The translations under genes were made by a program, and so were the position numbers. Below, piece by piece: positions 18,771 through 28,498 of a DNA stretch of 64,000 nt. The notes beneath the pieces were generated by a model. The model made no database searches, was not told the origin of the DNA, and saw nothing but the letters and a program-made list of their open reading frames with translations. The DNA is from Biostraticola tofi (lineage in GTDB: Bacteria > Pseudomonadota > Gammaproteobacteria > Enterobacterales > Enterobacteriaceae), in the NCBI RefSeq assembly GCF_004343195.1, contig NZ_SMCR01000001.1, positions 594,054 to 658,053 of the forward strand, in the 5' to 3' direction. The first letter of the stretch is position 1. Each line of letters begins with the position of its first letter.

Positions 18771-20027
18771 CTAAATTTTTATTCGTATCCGGCTCACTGA
18801 ATAGACTATTAAAGATGACATCATTCCAAGTATAATCATGGGCGCAACTGCACCAAATGATCCTCTAAATATTATAAATGAAAATGCTGCCAACCACATG
18901 CCAACAAAGTAATAATATGAAATATTACCAGCTCTTAAGAATGAGTCCGCTTTTCCGGCTAACAACCCTGTAACAAACCCACCTATAATTACACCTACTA
19001 AGTCAGCGGTATAATAAAACTCTCCAACAAGTGGTGCACTTAAATTTGTATACACATAACCCATATGTTCAGCAGATAGGACGCCTAGATTAGTGGGTTT
19101 ATCCGTCCATAAGGATCGAGGAACGAAAAATGATACTCCACCAAGAAAATTCATACCCCAAGAATATCCAACATCATTTACATAACGTAGTATATTTACA
19201 AGTTGCTGGAATGAATCAAAATCTACCCCTTGTACAATATATTGCGCTAACTCGTAAGTTCTGTACTTTCCACTATCCTCGCCCAAATGTTTTGTTAATG
19301 GGAAAAGGACATATAGTAAAGTTGGTGATAATACAAAAAGTGCTAGATAAGATTTTCGACTTATCATCTTCCCTATAATAGTCGCTATAACAATCGCCAT
19401 GCTTAAAAAATGAAATCTTGGGCTCGATAATGGATTATTTATAATGAAATTTATGCTTATAACAATGAAAAAAACGACTAAAGCTATCGTCCCAAATTTT
19501 CTATTTTTGTCTCTATTTATCCAAAAGCAGAAATAGACCACAAATACACCAAATGCTGTGAATTTAGACAAGGCGTAAACCATAGGCAAAAATGAATTTG
19601 TGTCCATTATTTCACCTACGAAAGATCGGCCCATAAAGAATGAACCAATACCGGTTATACCTATGAAGATTATCGCTGGCATCAATAATAATAATGATAC
19701 GATATTAGTTTTTAAATCTATTCTTACATTTTTGATGGCGATCTGCTTCGCAGTTATTAACCTTTTGTACCCAAATATATAACCAACAAACAATGTCATG
19801 CAAAATAGAGCGGTAATTAAATTTACAGATACTATCTCCTGGCTCTTAGGGAAAAACGGCCATGGATAGATGTTGTTAATATATTCGAGGTATGACGGGA
19901 ATGAAAAAAACCAAACTATATATATAACCCATTGCACATAGAATATACCAATAGTGTTGCGGCACATCAGATATGAAAAAGAAATTATTGTTATCGAAAT
20001 TAATAAAATCGTAGATAATTCAACCAT
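18771..20027 (-). CDS. polysaccharide repeat-unit polymerase (Wzy-like membrane protein)
   Basis: 418 aa from the ATG at 20027, about 11-12 hydrophobic helices with a large periplasmic loop around GEDSGKYRTYELAQYIVQGVDF and RSLWTDKPTNLGVLSAEHMGY, the layout of O-antigen/capsule polymerases. Wzy proteins are recognised more by topology and context than by sequence; this is the only candidate in the locus. The frame is open to an ATG at 20048, but that codon directly abuts a strong hairpin, so the later ATG (protein MVELSTILLIS) is preferred. Inferred to polymerise repeat units at the periplasmic face. Confidence 0.8.
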   Translation of the reverse strand: MVELSTILLISITIISFSYLMCRNTIGIFYVQWVIYIVWFFSFPSYLEYINNIYPWPFFPKSQEIVSVNLITALFCMTLFVGYIFGYKRLITAKQIAIKNVRIDLKTNIVSLLLLMPAIIFIGITGIGSFFMGRSFVGEIMDTNSFLPMVYALSKFTAFGVFVVYFCFWINRDKNRKFGTIALVVFFIVISINFIINNPLSSPRFHFLSMAIVIATIIGKMISRKSYLALFVLSPTLLYVLFPLTKHLGEDSGKYRTYELAQYIVQGVDFDSFQQLVNILRYVNDVGYSWGMNFLGGVSFFVPRSLWTDKPTNLGVLSAEHMGYVYTNLSAPLVGEFYYTADLVGVIIGGFVTGLLAGKADSFLRAGNISYYYFVGMWLAAFSFIIFRGSFGAVAPMIILGMMSSLIVYSVSRIRIKI

Positions 20028-20048
20028 TCCATTATCTCTTTTAGTCAT

Positions 20049-20077
20049 CCTGCTAAGTCAAGGAAGAACTTAGCAGG
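20049..20077 (-). terminator. wzc-wzy intergenic hairpin (candidate attenuator)
   Basis: CCTGCTAAGT-(9 nt)-ACTTAGCAGG is a perfect 10-bp stem between the wzc stop and the wzy start. In the E. coli group 1 capsule operon a stem-loop at the same place, after wzc, acts as a transcriptional attenuator separating high export-gene from low biosynthesis-gene expression. Here no T-run follows, so it could also act as an RNA stability or processing element. Confidence 0.6.
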
Positions 20078-20114
20078 TTAATTTATTACAAATGCTTCCT
20101 AAAGGATGGTTGGC

Positions 20115-22298
20115 TTATTTTTTCTCATAGCTATAGTACTGATGTCCATAACTATAATAATTTGATGCTTTTTTCACCATGCCGTTTATAATGCAACCAT
20201 TTATTTCAATTCCATTCTGATTAAAGCGCTTATAGCAGAGCTCAATTTCTTTAATAGTGTTAATTTCAAATCCTGCAACTAAAAATGTAGTTCCAGCATT
20301 TTTTCCAATAATAGCCGCATCTGTAACAGCTAAAATTGGTGGTGTATCTATCAAAACCATATCATATTTGCTCGATGCCCAGTCCAATAATGTTTGGAAC
20401 CTATCATGCATTAATAATTCAGCTGGATTAGGTGCAATATCACCCCTTGCAATGTAATGTAAATCATTAACGCTTGTTACCGATACAATATCATCAATAG
20501 CTAATTGTCCTGATAAATAATTTGACAAGCCTTTGGAGGCATCATTATCGCCAAACACTTTATGAATATATCCTCGGCGTATGTCTCCATCTATGACTAA
20601 AATATTTTTTCCAGATTGAGCTATAACAGCTGCTAGATTCAAGCTTACGAACGTTTTACCAATCGTTGGACTCACACCAGTGATCATCAAAACATTATTT
20701 TTGGCTTCTAGCATAGCAAAATGCAAGCTCGTTCTTAGGCTGCGTATCGCTTCTATTGCGAGGTCAGATGGATTAGTGTCAGCTAATAAAGTTTTTGTTG
20801 TTATAAAACGTTTTCCACTTTTCCTATTTTCACCGATAGTCTGGTCTTGCTTCCGTTGCCAATCCGAGATGGGGATACTTGCGTATACGTTTATACCCAT
20901 CTCTTCTAAATCCGTAGCATTCTCGATACCTTTATGGAAAATAACTTTGATTGTCACATAGCATATTGATAAGAAGGCGCCTAATATTGTCATTACCAAT
21001 ACTATTAAAATTTTGTTTGGTTCAACTGGCTTAGGTTGAGTTATTGGTTCATCAACAATTCTGACGTTACCTACCGTACTGGCTTTAGTAATATTCAATT
21101 CTTGTTGTTTACTTAATAACTGCATGTAAACTTCTTGATTAGCCTGTACGTCTCTAGTAAGACTCAAAATCTCTTGTTGAGTTTTAGGCATTGATGATAT
21201 TTTTTTATTAAGTTTCACCTTTTCTTCAAGAAGAGTATCTCGTTTTTCTAATAGTGACCGGTATGCAGGGTGGTCTTTGGTGTACAATTTAGAAATTTCA
21301 GCTTCTTTAAATGTTAATTCATTCAGCTGAGTATCAATAGCTACCATCGTTTCTAATGCAGATTTAGCTTCTAGTGAAAGATCTACCGAATCGCTTTGTT
21401 GACGGTATATATTCAAAGCATTTTCAGCTATATCGAGTTTAGAACGAATTGATGGTAGTTGTTCTTTTAAAAACTCAAGGCTTTTAGCAGCTTCCGCTGA
21501 TTTCCTCTCAATATTTTGCTCAAGGTAATTCCGTGCAATACTCTTTAAGGATTCTTTGACATTCAGCGGATCTTCACCCAATAAAGTTAAAAGTAAAACA
21601 CCAGTATCTTTACCTTTATCAGAAACATTCAATCGATTGGATAGATTATTTATTGCCTGTATTTCACTAATTTTTTGTATTTTGAATTTCGTGCCTTCTT
21701 TAGCTTTGATGTGCTTTATTTTTAATGATATCCCGTTTTCATTTATAGCTTGACCAACTTCACCCGGAATATTAATGCCATCCGCAGATTCAATGACAAA
21801 TTTATTTTCACCTAATACTGTCAATATGAATTTACTTTCATAATATGATTCGGGGACATCAAAATATTCGAAATTTAGCTTCGCATTTTGATTATTCCCC
21901 GTAATTCTTGCTACTCCTGCTCCAATTAATGGAATGTATTTTTCTTCAGAAAGAATATCTAGGCCCAATTGTTCTACAGTTTTACCCAAAATCATTCTAG
22001 AGCGTATAAGTTCAATCTCAGCAGCAGACGCGGGCTGACTTGTAGGAAGTATTTGAGAAATATCATTTAGCAAAGAATTGCCAACATTTTGTTCAACCTG
22101 AACTAATGCATCTGCACGATATATCGGCGTAGCAAGTAAGGAATAGGCAACACTAAGTGCACAAAACAAAACAGTCACAGCTATTACTAGCCACCGGTTA
22201 TCTACTACTGCACCAGCCAATCTAGTAAACTCCAGCTCAGTTCCTTTTTGGTCATCATAATTGTTACTTACTGATTTATCGGTCATTATTTTGCCCAT
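20115..22298 (-). CDS. wzc: polysaccharide co-polymerase / autophosphorylating tyrosine kinase
   Basis: 727 aa. Inner-membrane protein controlling EPS chain length and working with the Wza channel. Seen: N-terminal Wzz domain with a first membrane helix near residue 35 (WLVIAVTVLFCALSVAYSLL), a long periplasmic coiled-coil region, a second helix near 445 (ILIVLVMTILGAFLSICYV), then the BY-kinase domain with Walker A GVSPTIGKTFVSLNLAA, Walker A' VIDGDIRRG, Walker B MVLIDTPP, and a tyrosine-rich tail NYYSYGHQYYSYEKK (six tyrosines) for autophosphorylation. Starts 3 bases after the true wzb stop; an internal ATG at 22286 is an alternative start. Confidence 0.96.
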   Translation of the reverse strand: MGKIMTDKSVSNNYDDQKGTELEFTRLAGAVVDNRWLVIAVTVLFCALSVAYSLLATPIYRADALVQVEQNVGNSLLNDISQILPTSQPASAAEIELIRSRMILGKTVEQLGLDILSEEKYIPLIGAGVARITGNNQNAKLNFEYFDVPESYYESKFILTVLGENKFVIESADGINIPGEVGQAINENGISLKIKHIKAKEGTKFKIQKISEIQAINNLSNRLNVSDKGKDTGVLLLTLLGEDPLNVKESLKSIARNYLEQNIERKSAEAAKSLEFLKEQLPSIRSKLDIAENALNIYRQQSDSVDLSLEAKSALETMVAIDTQLNELTFKEAEISKLYTKDHPAYRSLLEKRDTLLEEKVKLNKKISSMPKTQQEILSLTRDVQANQEVYMQLLSKQQELNITKASTVGNVRIVDEPITQPKPVEPNKILIVLVMTILGAFLSICYVTIKVIFHKGIENATDLEEMGINVYASIPISDWQRKQDQTIGENRKSGKRFITTKTLLADTNPSDLAIEAIRSLRTSLHFAMLEAKNNVLMITGVSPTIGKTFVSLNLAAVIAQSGKNILVIDGDIRRGYIHKVFGDNDASKGLSNYLSGQLAIDDIVSVTSVNDLHYIARGDIAPNPAELLMHDRFQTLLDWASSKYDMVLIDTPPILAVTDAAIIGKNAGTTFLVAGFEINTIKEIELCYKRFNQNGIEINGCIINGMVKKASNYYSYGHQYYSYEKK

Positions 22299-22301
22299 TC
22301 A

Positions 22302-22732
22302 TCATTTCAGTTTGTCAGCCCATAGCTTCGTTGAATTATTAAGCTTATGATTTACTAATTCAAATACTTCATTACTACGACGGTAAGGGTCAGAAATTTC
22401 AGAGTTACTGAGCCATTTCCCTCTTAGCATTGTCTTGCCCTCGCTTCAGGGACAAAACGGCATACAGCTTTTATGTGGGTATTTTCCATAACTAATATCA
22501 TGTCAAAAGAACGACACATTTCACTGGTCAACTGTTTTGCAACATGTCCTTCAAAAGACGATCCGTTGCGTAGAGCGATATTGAGAGCATTTGAATCAGC
22601 ACTTGTGCCTACCAGGGCTGAAAGACCAGCCAAATCTATTTTCTTATGCGGTAACAATTGTTTAAGTTGTCGTTCTGCAGGCGGAGATCGACAAATATTA
22701 CCCACACATACTACTAAAATAGAGTCAAACAT
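22302..22732 (-). pseudogene. wzb: wzb low-molecular-weight protein tyrosine phosphatase, 1-base frameshift
   Basis: Wzb removes phosphate from the Wzc tyrosine tail so polymerisation can cycle. The first 99 codons read as Wzb with an intact P-loop CVGNICRS (Cys9, Arg15). After VPEAR the frame shifts and stops at ARQC (stop at 22424). Reading on in the other frame restores the rest: GKTMLRGKWLSNSEISDPYR ending in KLWADKLK, with a stop exactly 3 bases before wzc. The span of 431 bases is one short of 144 codons, so a single base is missing around 22438. The truncated product lacks the general-acid Asp of SDPYR and should be inactive. A sequencing error is the alternative. Confidence 0.88.
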
Positions 22733-22733
22733 T

Positions 22734-23873
22734 TCAATTCCATTGTCTTATGTAACGTGTAGTTTCCGTAAGGTCGTGAATACCTGATATTGTTGGTATT
22801 AACTGGCTTATCACTCTATTCCAGCGCACAACTGGTGCAGTTGTAACATACACGATATCATAAGGTTGCAATTGGAATTCAGTGCCCATTACCAAGGAGG
22901 ACGCATCAGAGGCATCAAGTTGATAAATATTTGCTAGTTTTCCATCTTGTGCACTACGAACTGATCTAATAACAAATATCCCAGTGGTATCTGATGCCGA
23001 CTGATTTACACCTTCAGCATTTCCTAAGGCTTCAGTTAAAGTCATACCACTTCTATCCATACGTAAAGTCGTTTGTTTTGTAACTTCTCCCATTACAAAA
23101 ATTTTCAGATCATCATTTCTTGGAATAAATAATATATCACCTGGATATAATAAACGGTTTTGCTTCAAATCTCCTTTTTGCATAAGTGCTTGTAAAGATA
23201 TGAGTGTATCTTTGCCTTGATGGGTTAACACAACATTGCGCCAATCGGCATTTTCTGTTAATCCCCCTCCAGCATTTATCGCATCAAGTATGGTCAATGG
23301 CACGTTGGTTATTGGTTGCTGGCCAGATTTTGCAATCTCTCCTGAAATGTACGCTTTTTGTGATCTGAAAGAAGCTACATTCACATCAACTTGTGGGCTT
23401 TCGATGTATTGAGCTAATCTCGATGCTATCTCACGCCGGATTTCACTAACGGTGCGACTCACAACTTTTACATTTCCTATATAAGGATAGTAAATAGTTC
23501 CATCAGCTTGCACCCAACTACCCGTATCGCTTGCACTTCGGTATTGGCCTGCTGGCGTGGTAAGTTCTGGGTGATCCCAAACAGTGATATTGAGAACATC
23601 GCCAACTCCTACGCGGTACTGGTAGTTACTCAGTTCTTGTTCAAGCTCCAAATTCCCTCGTGAAATCACAGGTTTAACTCTCATTGAGTCCACAAGTCTA
23701 GGAGTTAAAGGGAAAACATTGACATATTTGCTTATATCAAAATTAGCATCTTCTTGTTTAATAACATTTTTCCCACTGTTAGACATATTAGAGCCAGGAA
23801 AAACTGTACAACCACTTAGTAATGCTATAGATACGCAAAAGGGTATCAATTGTAATTTTTTGTTAATCATCAT
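22734..23873 (-). CDS. wza: outer-membrane polysaccharide export lipoprotein
   Basis: 379 aa. Forms the octameric outer-membrane channel for high-molecular-weight EPS. Seen: lipoprotein signal ending in LLSGC (lipidated Cys22), the PES domain [24 protein letters not shown] domains ([38 protein letters not shown]), and a C-terminal amphipathic stretch [20 protein letters not shown] that forms the outer-membrane helix barrel. Length and whole sequence fit E. coli Wza. The stop nearly touches the wzb ATG (one base between). First gene of the EPS operon, with a leader of several hundred bases containing ops. Confidence 0.97.
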   Translation of the reverse strand: MMINKKLQLIPFCVSIALLSGCTVFPGSNMSNSGKNVIKQEDANFDISKYVNVFPLTPRLVDSMRVKPVISRGNLELEQELSNYQYRVGVGDVLNITVWDHPELTTPAGQYRSASDTGSWVQADGTIYYPYIGNVKVVSRTVSEIRREIASRLAQYIESPQVDVNVASFRSQKAYISGEIAKSGQQPITNVPLTILDAINAGGGLTENADWRNVVLTHQGKDTLISLQALMQKGDLKQNRLLYPGDILFIPRNDDLKIFVMGEVTKQTTLRMDRSGMTLTEALGNAEGVNQSASDTTGIFVIRSVRSAQDGKLANIYQLDASDASSLVMGTEFQLQPYDIVYVTTAPVVRWNRVISQLIPTISGIHDLTETTRYIRQWN

Positions 23874-24332
23874 CGATTGTCATCACTATCGCTAATTTAA
23901 GATAAAAGCTCTTTATGTCTCGTCAAACTCAACTTTTTCACATTTAACATTCAGGCAATTCGTAACCGCGGCCATATCTTAAACACGGCTTTTGGATTGG
24001 TTACTTTCGGCTCATTTTTCATTATCCAACTCATTGTGAGTACATATACTATAAAAGATAATGACTAAGTTATCAGCTTGGAAATATTCTTCCAAATCAG
24101 TGAATTATGAATACTTTAAATGACTCAAATTTTTTTTGGCTATCACAAGGTATAATTAAATTCAGTCTGGCAATATAATTGTGTAAATTTCGTACAGATG
24201 GTTGATTTTTGCACTCTTGCAGTGGGAACTTAGCAAAGCTCTGCTAAGGGGGTTTTGATACCCAGGGCTAGGGGTTTATTCACGAATTCCACACGGTTTT
24301 TATTTAAAAAGCAGTTTAAAATCACTCTTGCC

Positions 24333-24354
24333 CACGCTACCGCCCTTGGCTTGC
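24333..24354 (-). promoter_or_regulatory. JUMPstart with ops element (RfaH recruitment site)
   Basis: On the minus strand the sequence reads CAAGCCAAGGGCGGTAGCGTG. It contains a perfect 12-base ops core GGCGGTAGCGTG (24333-24344) preceded by the AAGCCA-GGG part of JUMPstart. RfaH loads on RNA polymerase paused at ops and suppresses termination in long surface-polysaccharide operons. Here it sits about 460 bases before wza. Confidence 0.95.
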
Positions 24355-24515
24355 AGATATCATTGCAACCAAAGCTACTGTTATCGAGAGTTCTGTTGGT
24401 AGTTGTTAACAAGCCCCATGTAAGCTTTTCATGTTAAGCAACTCTCAAAATCATTTTTTTTGCGCGCCTCAGAAAAGAAAAAATCTGCAAGAGATTCAAT
24501 ATGTGCTAGTTCGTT

Positions 24516-24521
24516 GTTATA
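24516..24521 (-). promoter_or_regulatory. candidate -10 of the EPS operon promoter
   Basis: Minus-strand TATAAC, with TTGTAA 19 bases upstream as a poor -35. It lies about 120-130 bases downstream of the candidate RcsAB box and about 170 bases upstream of ops, the layout expected for a JUMPstart-led operon. A weak -35 is usual for an activator-dependent promoter. Placement is a prediction only. Confidence 0.4.
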
Positions 24522-24630
24522 CTAATTATTAATTAAGTCTTTACAAGTTTTGCATGTGAACATGCTGATGTTTTAGGAAAAAGACTAGTCATGACGCTTA
24601 TCGAACACGATAATGCAACTTGTTTTTAGG

Positions 24631-24644
24631 AAAAATTATTCTCA
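24631..24644 (-). promoter_or_regulatory. candidate RcsAB box
   Basis: Minus strand TGAGAATAATTTTT agrees with the first ten positions of the RcsAB consensus (T-R-V-G-A-A-W-A-W-T) but departs at the end. Located upstream of the candidate wza promoter, as for colanic acid, amylovoran and stewartan operons. Confidence 0.5.
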
Positions 24645-24919
24645 TTTAAAACTATATTTATGTAGTTTACACACAGTATACATAACCATAACTATCTGAA
24701 TTACAACACTTTTACTGGACCCACTTGGCTTTAGCATCCGCAAACGATCAGACCAATTACATCAATCTCAAGATCTATTAGTCTTCGTTGAACCGAAGAT
24801 ATAATAGCTAGCCCGGTTCTGCTGGATATGCTTCACTTTTACTGTTTTCTTGAATTCCCTCCCCAGATCTCCCATCATTCCCCCCACAAGCACACATTCA
24901 TACAAGGTCAATAATTAGC

Positions 24920-26503
24920 ATGGAATGGATCGCCGATCCAACAATTTGGGCAGGTCTGGCAACACTCATCGTGCTGGAACTGGTGTTAGGCATTGATAAT
25001 CTTGTCTTTATCGCCATCCTGGCCGAAAAACTCCCTCCCAAAGAACGAGACCGCGCCCGCATCGTCGGCCTGACATTAGCGCTGGTAATGCGTCTGCTGC
25101 TGCTGGCCTCGATGTCCTGGCTGGCCTCTCTCACCGCTCCGCTGTTTACCGCCCTGGGGCATGCCTTTAGCGCCCGGGATGTGATTATGCTGGTAGGAGG
25201 GGTATTCCTGCTGTTCAAGGCCACCATGGAGCTTAACGAGCGCCTGGAGGGCAAGGATGAACAGCAGCAAAACCAGCGCAAGGGGGCGCGTTTCTGGCCG
25301 GTGGTGGCGCAGATTGTGATCCTGGATGCGGTGTTCTCGCTGGATTCGGTGGTGACCGCCGTCGGTATGGTCGATCACCTGGCGGTGATGATGGCGGCGG
25401 TGATTATCGCCATTGCGCTGATGATGCTGTCCAGCAAGCCGCTGACGCGATTTGTTAATGCCCACCCGACCATTGTCATTCTGTGCCTGAGCTTCCTGCT
25501 GATGATTGGCTTCAGTCTGGTGGCCGACAGCTTTGGCTATCATATTCCCAAAGGCTATCTGTATGCGGCCATCGGCTTCTCGGTAGCGATAGAAGCGCTT
25601 AACCAGCTGGCCCAGTTCAATCGCAAGCGGTTCCTGTCGTCATCGGTGCCGCTGCGTCAGCGCACCGCCGCCGCGGTGCTTAAGCTTCTAAGCGGCAAAC
25701 ACGAAGATGCCGAGCTGGATAGCCAGACGGCGTCGCTGGTTGCCGACAGTACCGACCGCCAGGATGTGTTCAATGATCAGGAACGGCGGATGATCGAGCG
25801 GGTGCTGGGCATGGCCCAGCGTACCGTCAGCAGCGTGATGACCTCACGCCATGATATCGAGCATATTGATCTTGGCGACCCGTTGGAGGACATCCTGCCG
25901 TTGCTGGAGAACAACAAGCACACCCGGCTGGTGGTGACCGATGATCCCACCAGCAATGAGCCGTTAGGCGTGGTGCATGTTATTGACTTGCTGGCCCAGC
26001 AGTTGCGGAACCAGCCGCTGGATATCCGCAGCCTGATTCGTCAGCCGCTGGTGTTCCCTGAGCAGCTGTCGCTGCTGTTGGCCCTGGAACAGTTCAGAGA
26101 GGCCCGCACCCATTTTGCCTTTATCGTCGATGAGTTTGGTTCCATTGAAGGGATCATGACCCTCAGTGATGTGATGGAGACCATTGCCGGCAATCTGCCG
26201 CTGGAGAATGAAGAGGTCGATGCCCGCCATGATATCCAGCAGAATGATGACGGCACCCTGACGGTCAACGGCTATATGCCGCTGGAAGACCTGGTAAGCT
26301 ATATCGATATCCCGCTGGATGACCGCCGTGAATATCATACCCTGGCCGGCCTGCTGATGGAGCACTCCCAGGCGGTTCCCGAACAGGGGTCGATACTGAA
26401 AATCAGCGATTATCTGTTTGAGATCCTGGAAGTGGAAAGCCACCGCATCCTCAAGGTGCTGGTAAAACCCCTTGAAGAGCCGGAAGCAAGCTACGATAGC
26501 TAG
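24920..26503 (+). CDS. yegH: YegH: TerC-family membrane protein with CBS and CorC/HlyC domains
   Basis: 527 aa. Seen: seven hydrophobic helices over residues 1-235 with the TerC signature [16 protein letters not shown] and [16 protein letters not shown] (conserved aspartates), a CBS pair from about residue 300 ([38 protein letters not shown]), and a CorC_HlyC transporter-associated domain at the C-terminus ([19 protein letters not shown]). Related TerC proteins are linked to metal-ion export; the substrate of YegH is not established. Divergent from wza exactly as in E. coli. Its stop codon lies within the first unit of a tandem repeat. Confidence 0.93.
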   Translation: MEWIADPTIWAGLATLIVLELVLGIDNLVFIAILAEKLPPKERDRARIVGLTLALVMRLLLLASMSWLASLTAPLFTALGHAFSARDVIMLVGGVFLLFKATMELNERLEGKDEQQQNQRKGARFWPVVAQIVILDAVFSLDSVVTAVGMVDHLAVMMAAVIIAIALMMLSSKPLTRFVNAHPTIVILCLSFLLMIGFSLVADSFGYHIPKGYLYAAIGFSVAIEALNQLAQFNRKRFLSSSVPLRQRTAAAVLKLLSGKHEDAELDSQTASLVADSTDRQDVFNDQERRMIERVLGMAQRTVSSVMTSRHDIEHIDLGDPLEDILPLLENNKHTRLVVTDDPTSNEPLGVVHVIDLLAQQLRNQPLDIRSLIRQPLVFPEQLSLLLALEQFREARTHFAFIVDEFGSIEGIMTLSDVMETIAGNLPLENEEVDARHDIQQNDDGTLTVNGYMPLEDLVSYIDIPLDDRREYHTLAGLLMEHSQAVPEQGSILKISDYLFEILEVESHRILKVLVKPLEEPEASYDS

Positions 26504-26620
26504 GCGATGATAGCTAAGTGACGATAGCTAGGCGGCGATAGCTAGGCGGCGGTAGCTGAACGGCGATACCCGAACGACGATCGCTGAACGCGACGATAGC
26601 TGACGGTCAGAAGCTGACGG
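26492..26620. repeat. 14-bp tandem repeat joining the yegH and asmA stop codons
   Basis: About eight degenerate units of CGATAGCTAGGCGG, with GATAG-like cores at 26495, 26509, 26523, 26537, 26551, 26564, 26579 and 26595. The first unit contains the yegH stop (AGC-TAG). The last part changes to two copies of AGCTGACGGTCAGA, the second of which runs into the asmA stop. It fills the whole convergent gap. Confidence 0.88.
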
Positions 26621-28456
26621 TCAGAGTTTCTCGATCAGCTCGCCGACGTTTTTGTTCTGCGACGAATCCGGGTTCTTCCGCTTCCATTCGTTCAGCCGGC
26701 GTTTAAGTTCATCCTGCAGCCGGTTGCGCAGCACCTGGTCTACCCGCAGCTGATAGCTGAGGCTGGCCCAGGGGCCATAGATCTTCAGCGGAATGTCGGT
26801 GCTGGTCAGCGCCTCAATCAGCGCCGCATCGCCCTTCCAGCCTTTGAGCACCCGGATATTCAGGCTCACCTCGCACTGGCGGCCGAGTAAGTCCAAGTCC
26901 CCGCTGCCGTTAAGCGACAGCAGATCGGAGCTGCCGGCCAGGTTGGCCAATGTCAGCTTGCCGTTCTGCAGGGTGGCGGCAGCGGTAAGCTGCTCGACCT
27001 CGGTGTAGCGCTCGGTTCGCTGGTCGGCGTCGATATTGCCGCTGTTGCGGGCCACGGCGCGTTGGATAAGCTGCTGGATATTGAGACCATCCAGCCGGGC
27101 ACGGTCCAGCGCCAGGTCGGCCTTGCCCTGCCAATGCTGTCTGAAGTCTGCTGCCGTCAGCCTGTGGCCGCTCAGCGTCCCTTGGGCCGACAGCAGGCCG
27201 GTCAGGGTCTGGGGCAGCGCAAAAGCCTGCAGCAGCGGCGCCAGGGCGATGCGCTTGAGCGTGGCCTGCAGCTGGAACCAGGGCTGGCTGCCGGTGAGGT
27301 CTATGACGCCCGGCAGGCTGAATTCCCCCTCCCCCAGCTTGCCGTGTAGGGTAGTGAGCGCCAGGCGGCCGCCCTGGTTGTCTGCCTGCAGCTGGAGGCC
27401 GCTTATCGCCAGGCCGCGATAGATAACGTTATCGGCCGCCAGGGTCAGTTGACCGTTGAATTCATGTAGGGCCGGGGGCGGATTTATCCGTTCGGCAATC
27501 ACCGGCCGGGCAGTGGCCGGACGCGGTGCGGACGGCGTGTCATCGTCGTCGGTGACCGCCGTGAAGCCGGTCAGCGCATCCAGATTCAAGGTTTGGGCAT
27601 GCAGGTCCAACCGGTATTGCGGCCGATCATTACCGAGATCGGCGCTGGCTGAACCGGTCAGGCTGCTGTCATTGGCGCTCAGGCGCAATTGGCTGATGGC
27701 CAGTTGCTGGTCGGCGCGGGAATAGGCGACGCTCAGGCTGCCCTCGCCACTGATACCGCTTTCCGGCAGTCCAACCCCGTGCAGCTGATAACTGAATTTA
27801 TCCAGTTCAGCGGAAAGCTGGCGCGGGAACTGGCTGATATCCGCTTTGCCGCTCACTGCCAATTGCACATCGCGCTGATCCCGGCTGATGCGGCTGGAGA
27901 AGTCGATATTGGCCTGGCTGTTGCCATGCTGTTCCATGCTGAGATTGACGTCGCGCAGGTTAATCTGCTCATTGGCATCCCGCTGCCAGATAACCAGGCT
28001 GTCGGCCACCTGCAGATTGGCGATATCCCACGACCATTCGCTGTCGTTTACCGATTCAGGCTGGCCGGCCGGCGCGATGGGCGCATTCTTCGGCCGCTGC
28101 TTTTCGCTGTCCGGCGTCAGGTTGATTACCGCCCCTTTGAGCATTACCTGCTTGACCAAGAGTTGATGGGACAGCAGCGGCAGCAGGGCCACATCCAGGC
28201 GCATATTCTCGGCGCTGACCACCGCGGTCTTGGCGCCCGGTGCGGTCAGCGTCATGCGGCCGGCCAGGATGCTCAGCTGCGGCCAGGCGTGCCAGCGCAG
28301 CGGGCCATCGATACGCAGTTGATAACCGCTTCGTTGTTCTACCTTGGTCACCATGTAGTTGCGAAAATCATTCGGGTTAATCAGCGCCACCAATGCGGCT
28401 ACCCCGGCAACCAGTACCACCAGCAAAATAAACAACGTTGTCAGTAATCTTCTCAT
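26621..28456 (-). CDS. asmA: AsmA, AsmA-like inner-membrane-anchored envelope protein
   Basis: 611 aa, close to the 617 aa of E. coli AsmA. One N-terminal membrane helix (LLTTLFILLVVLVAGVAALVALI) followed by the N-terminal AsmA domain (NPNDFRNYMVTKVEQRSGYQL) and a long periplasmic beta-rich body ending in the AsmA C-terminal domain (SLNGSGDLDLLGRQCEVSLNIRV in sense, near residue 535). AsmA-like proteins are related to VPS13/Chorein-type bridges and affect outer-membrane lipid homeostasis. It lies between yegH and dcd as in E. coli, 42 bp after dcd. Confidence 0.95.
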   Translation of the reverse strand: MRRLLTTLFILLVVLVAGVAALVALINPNDFRNYMVTKVEQRSGYQLRIDGPLRWHAWPQLSILAGRMTLTAPGAKTAVVSAENMRLDVALLPLLSHQLLVKQVMLKGAVINLTPDSEKQRPKNAPIAPAGQPESVNDSEWSWDIANLQVADSLVIWQRDANEQINLRDVNLSMEQHGNSQANIDFSSRISRDQRDVQLAVSGKADISQFPRQLSAELDKFSYQLHGVGLPESGISGEGSLSVAYSRADQQLAISQLRLSANDSSLTGSASADLGNDRPQYRLDLHAQTLNLDALTGFTAVTDDDDTPSAPRPATARPVIAERINPPPALHEFNGQLTLAADNVIYRGLAISGLQLQADNQGGRLALTTLHGKLGEGEFSLPGVIDLTGSQPWFQLQATLKRIALAPLLQAFALPQTLTGLLSAQGTLSGHRLTAADFRQHWQGKADLALDRARLDGLNIQQLIQRAVARNSGNIDADQRTERYTEVEQLTAAATLQNGKLTLANLAGSSDLLSLNGSGDLDLLGRQCEVSLNIRVLKGWKGDAALIEALTSTDIPLKIYGPWASLSYQLRVDQVLRNRLQDELKRRLNEWKRKNPDSSQNKNVGELIEKL

Positions 28457-28498
28457 GCGATCCTCATCTGCGCCGATCTGTCACGCTTGACAGACAGG

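Larger units (their letters stand above)
23874..24919. promoter_or_regulatory. 1.05-kb control region between wza and yegH
   Basis: AT-rich and without a believable gene; the two 60-codon frames at 24230-24437 overlap the JUMPstart and are not coding. It holds, in wza transcription order, a candidate RcsAB box (24631-24644), a likely -10 (24516-24521), the JUMPstart/ops (24333-24352) and about 460 bases of downstream leader. The divergent yegH promoter must lie in its right-hand part. Same position as the E. coli yegH-wza intergenic region. Confidence 0.8.

Noticed and set aside
24230..24437. Two 60-codon frames on opposite strands upstream of wza
   Set aside because: Both lie over the JUMPstart leader and have no protein features.
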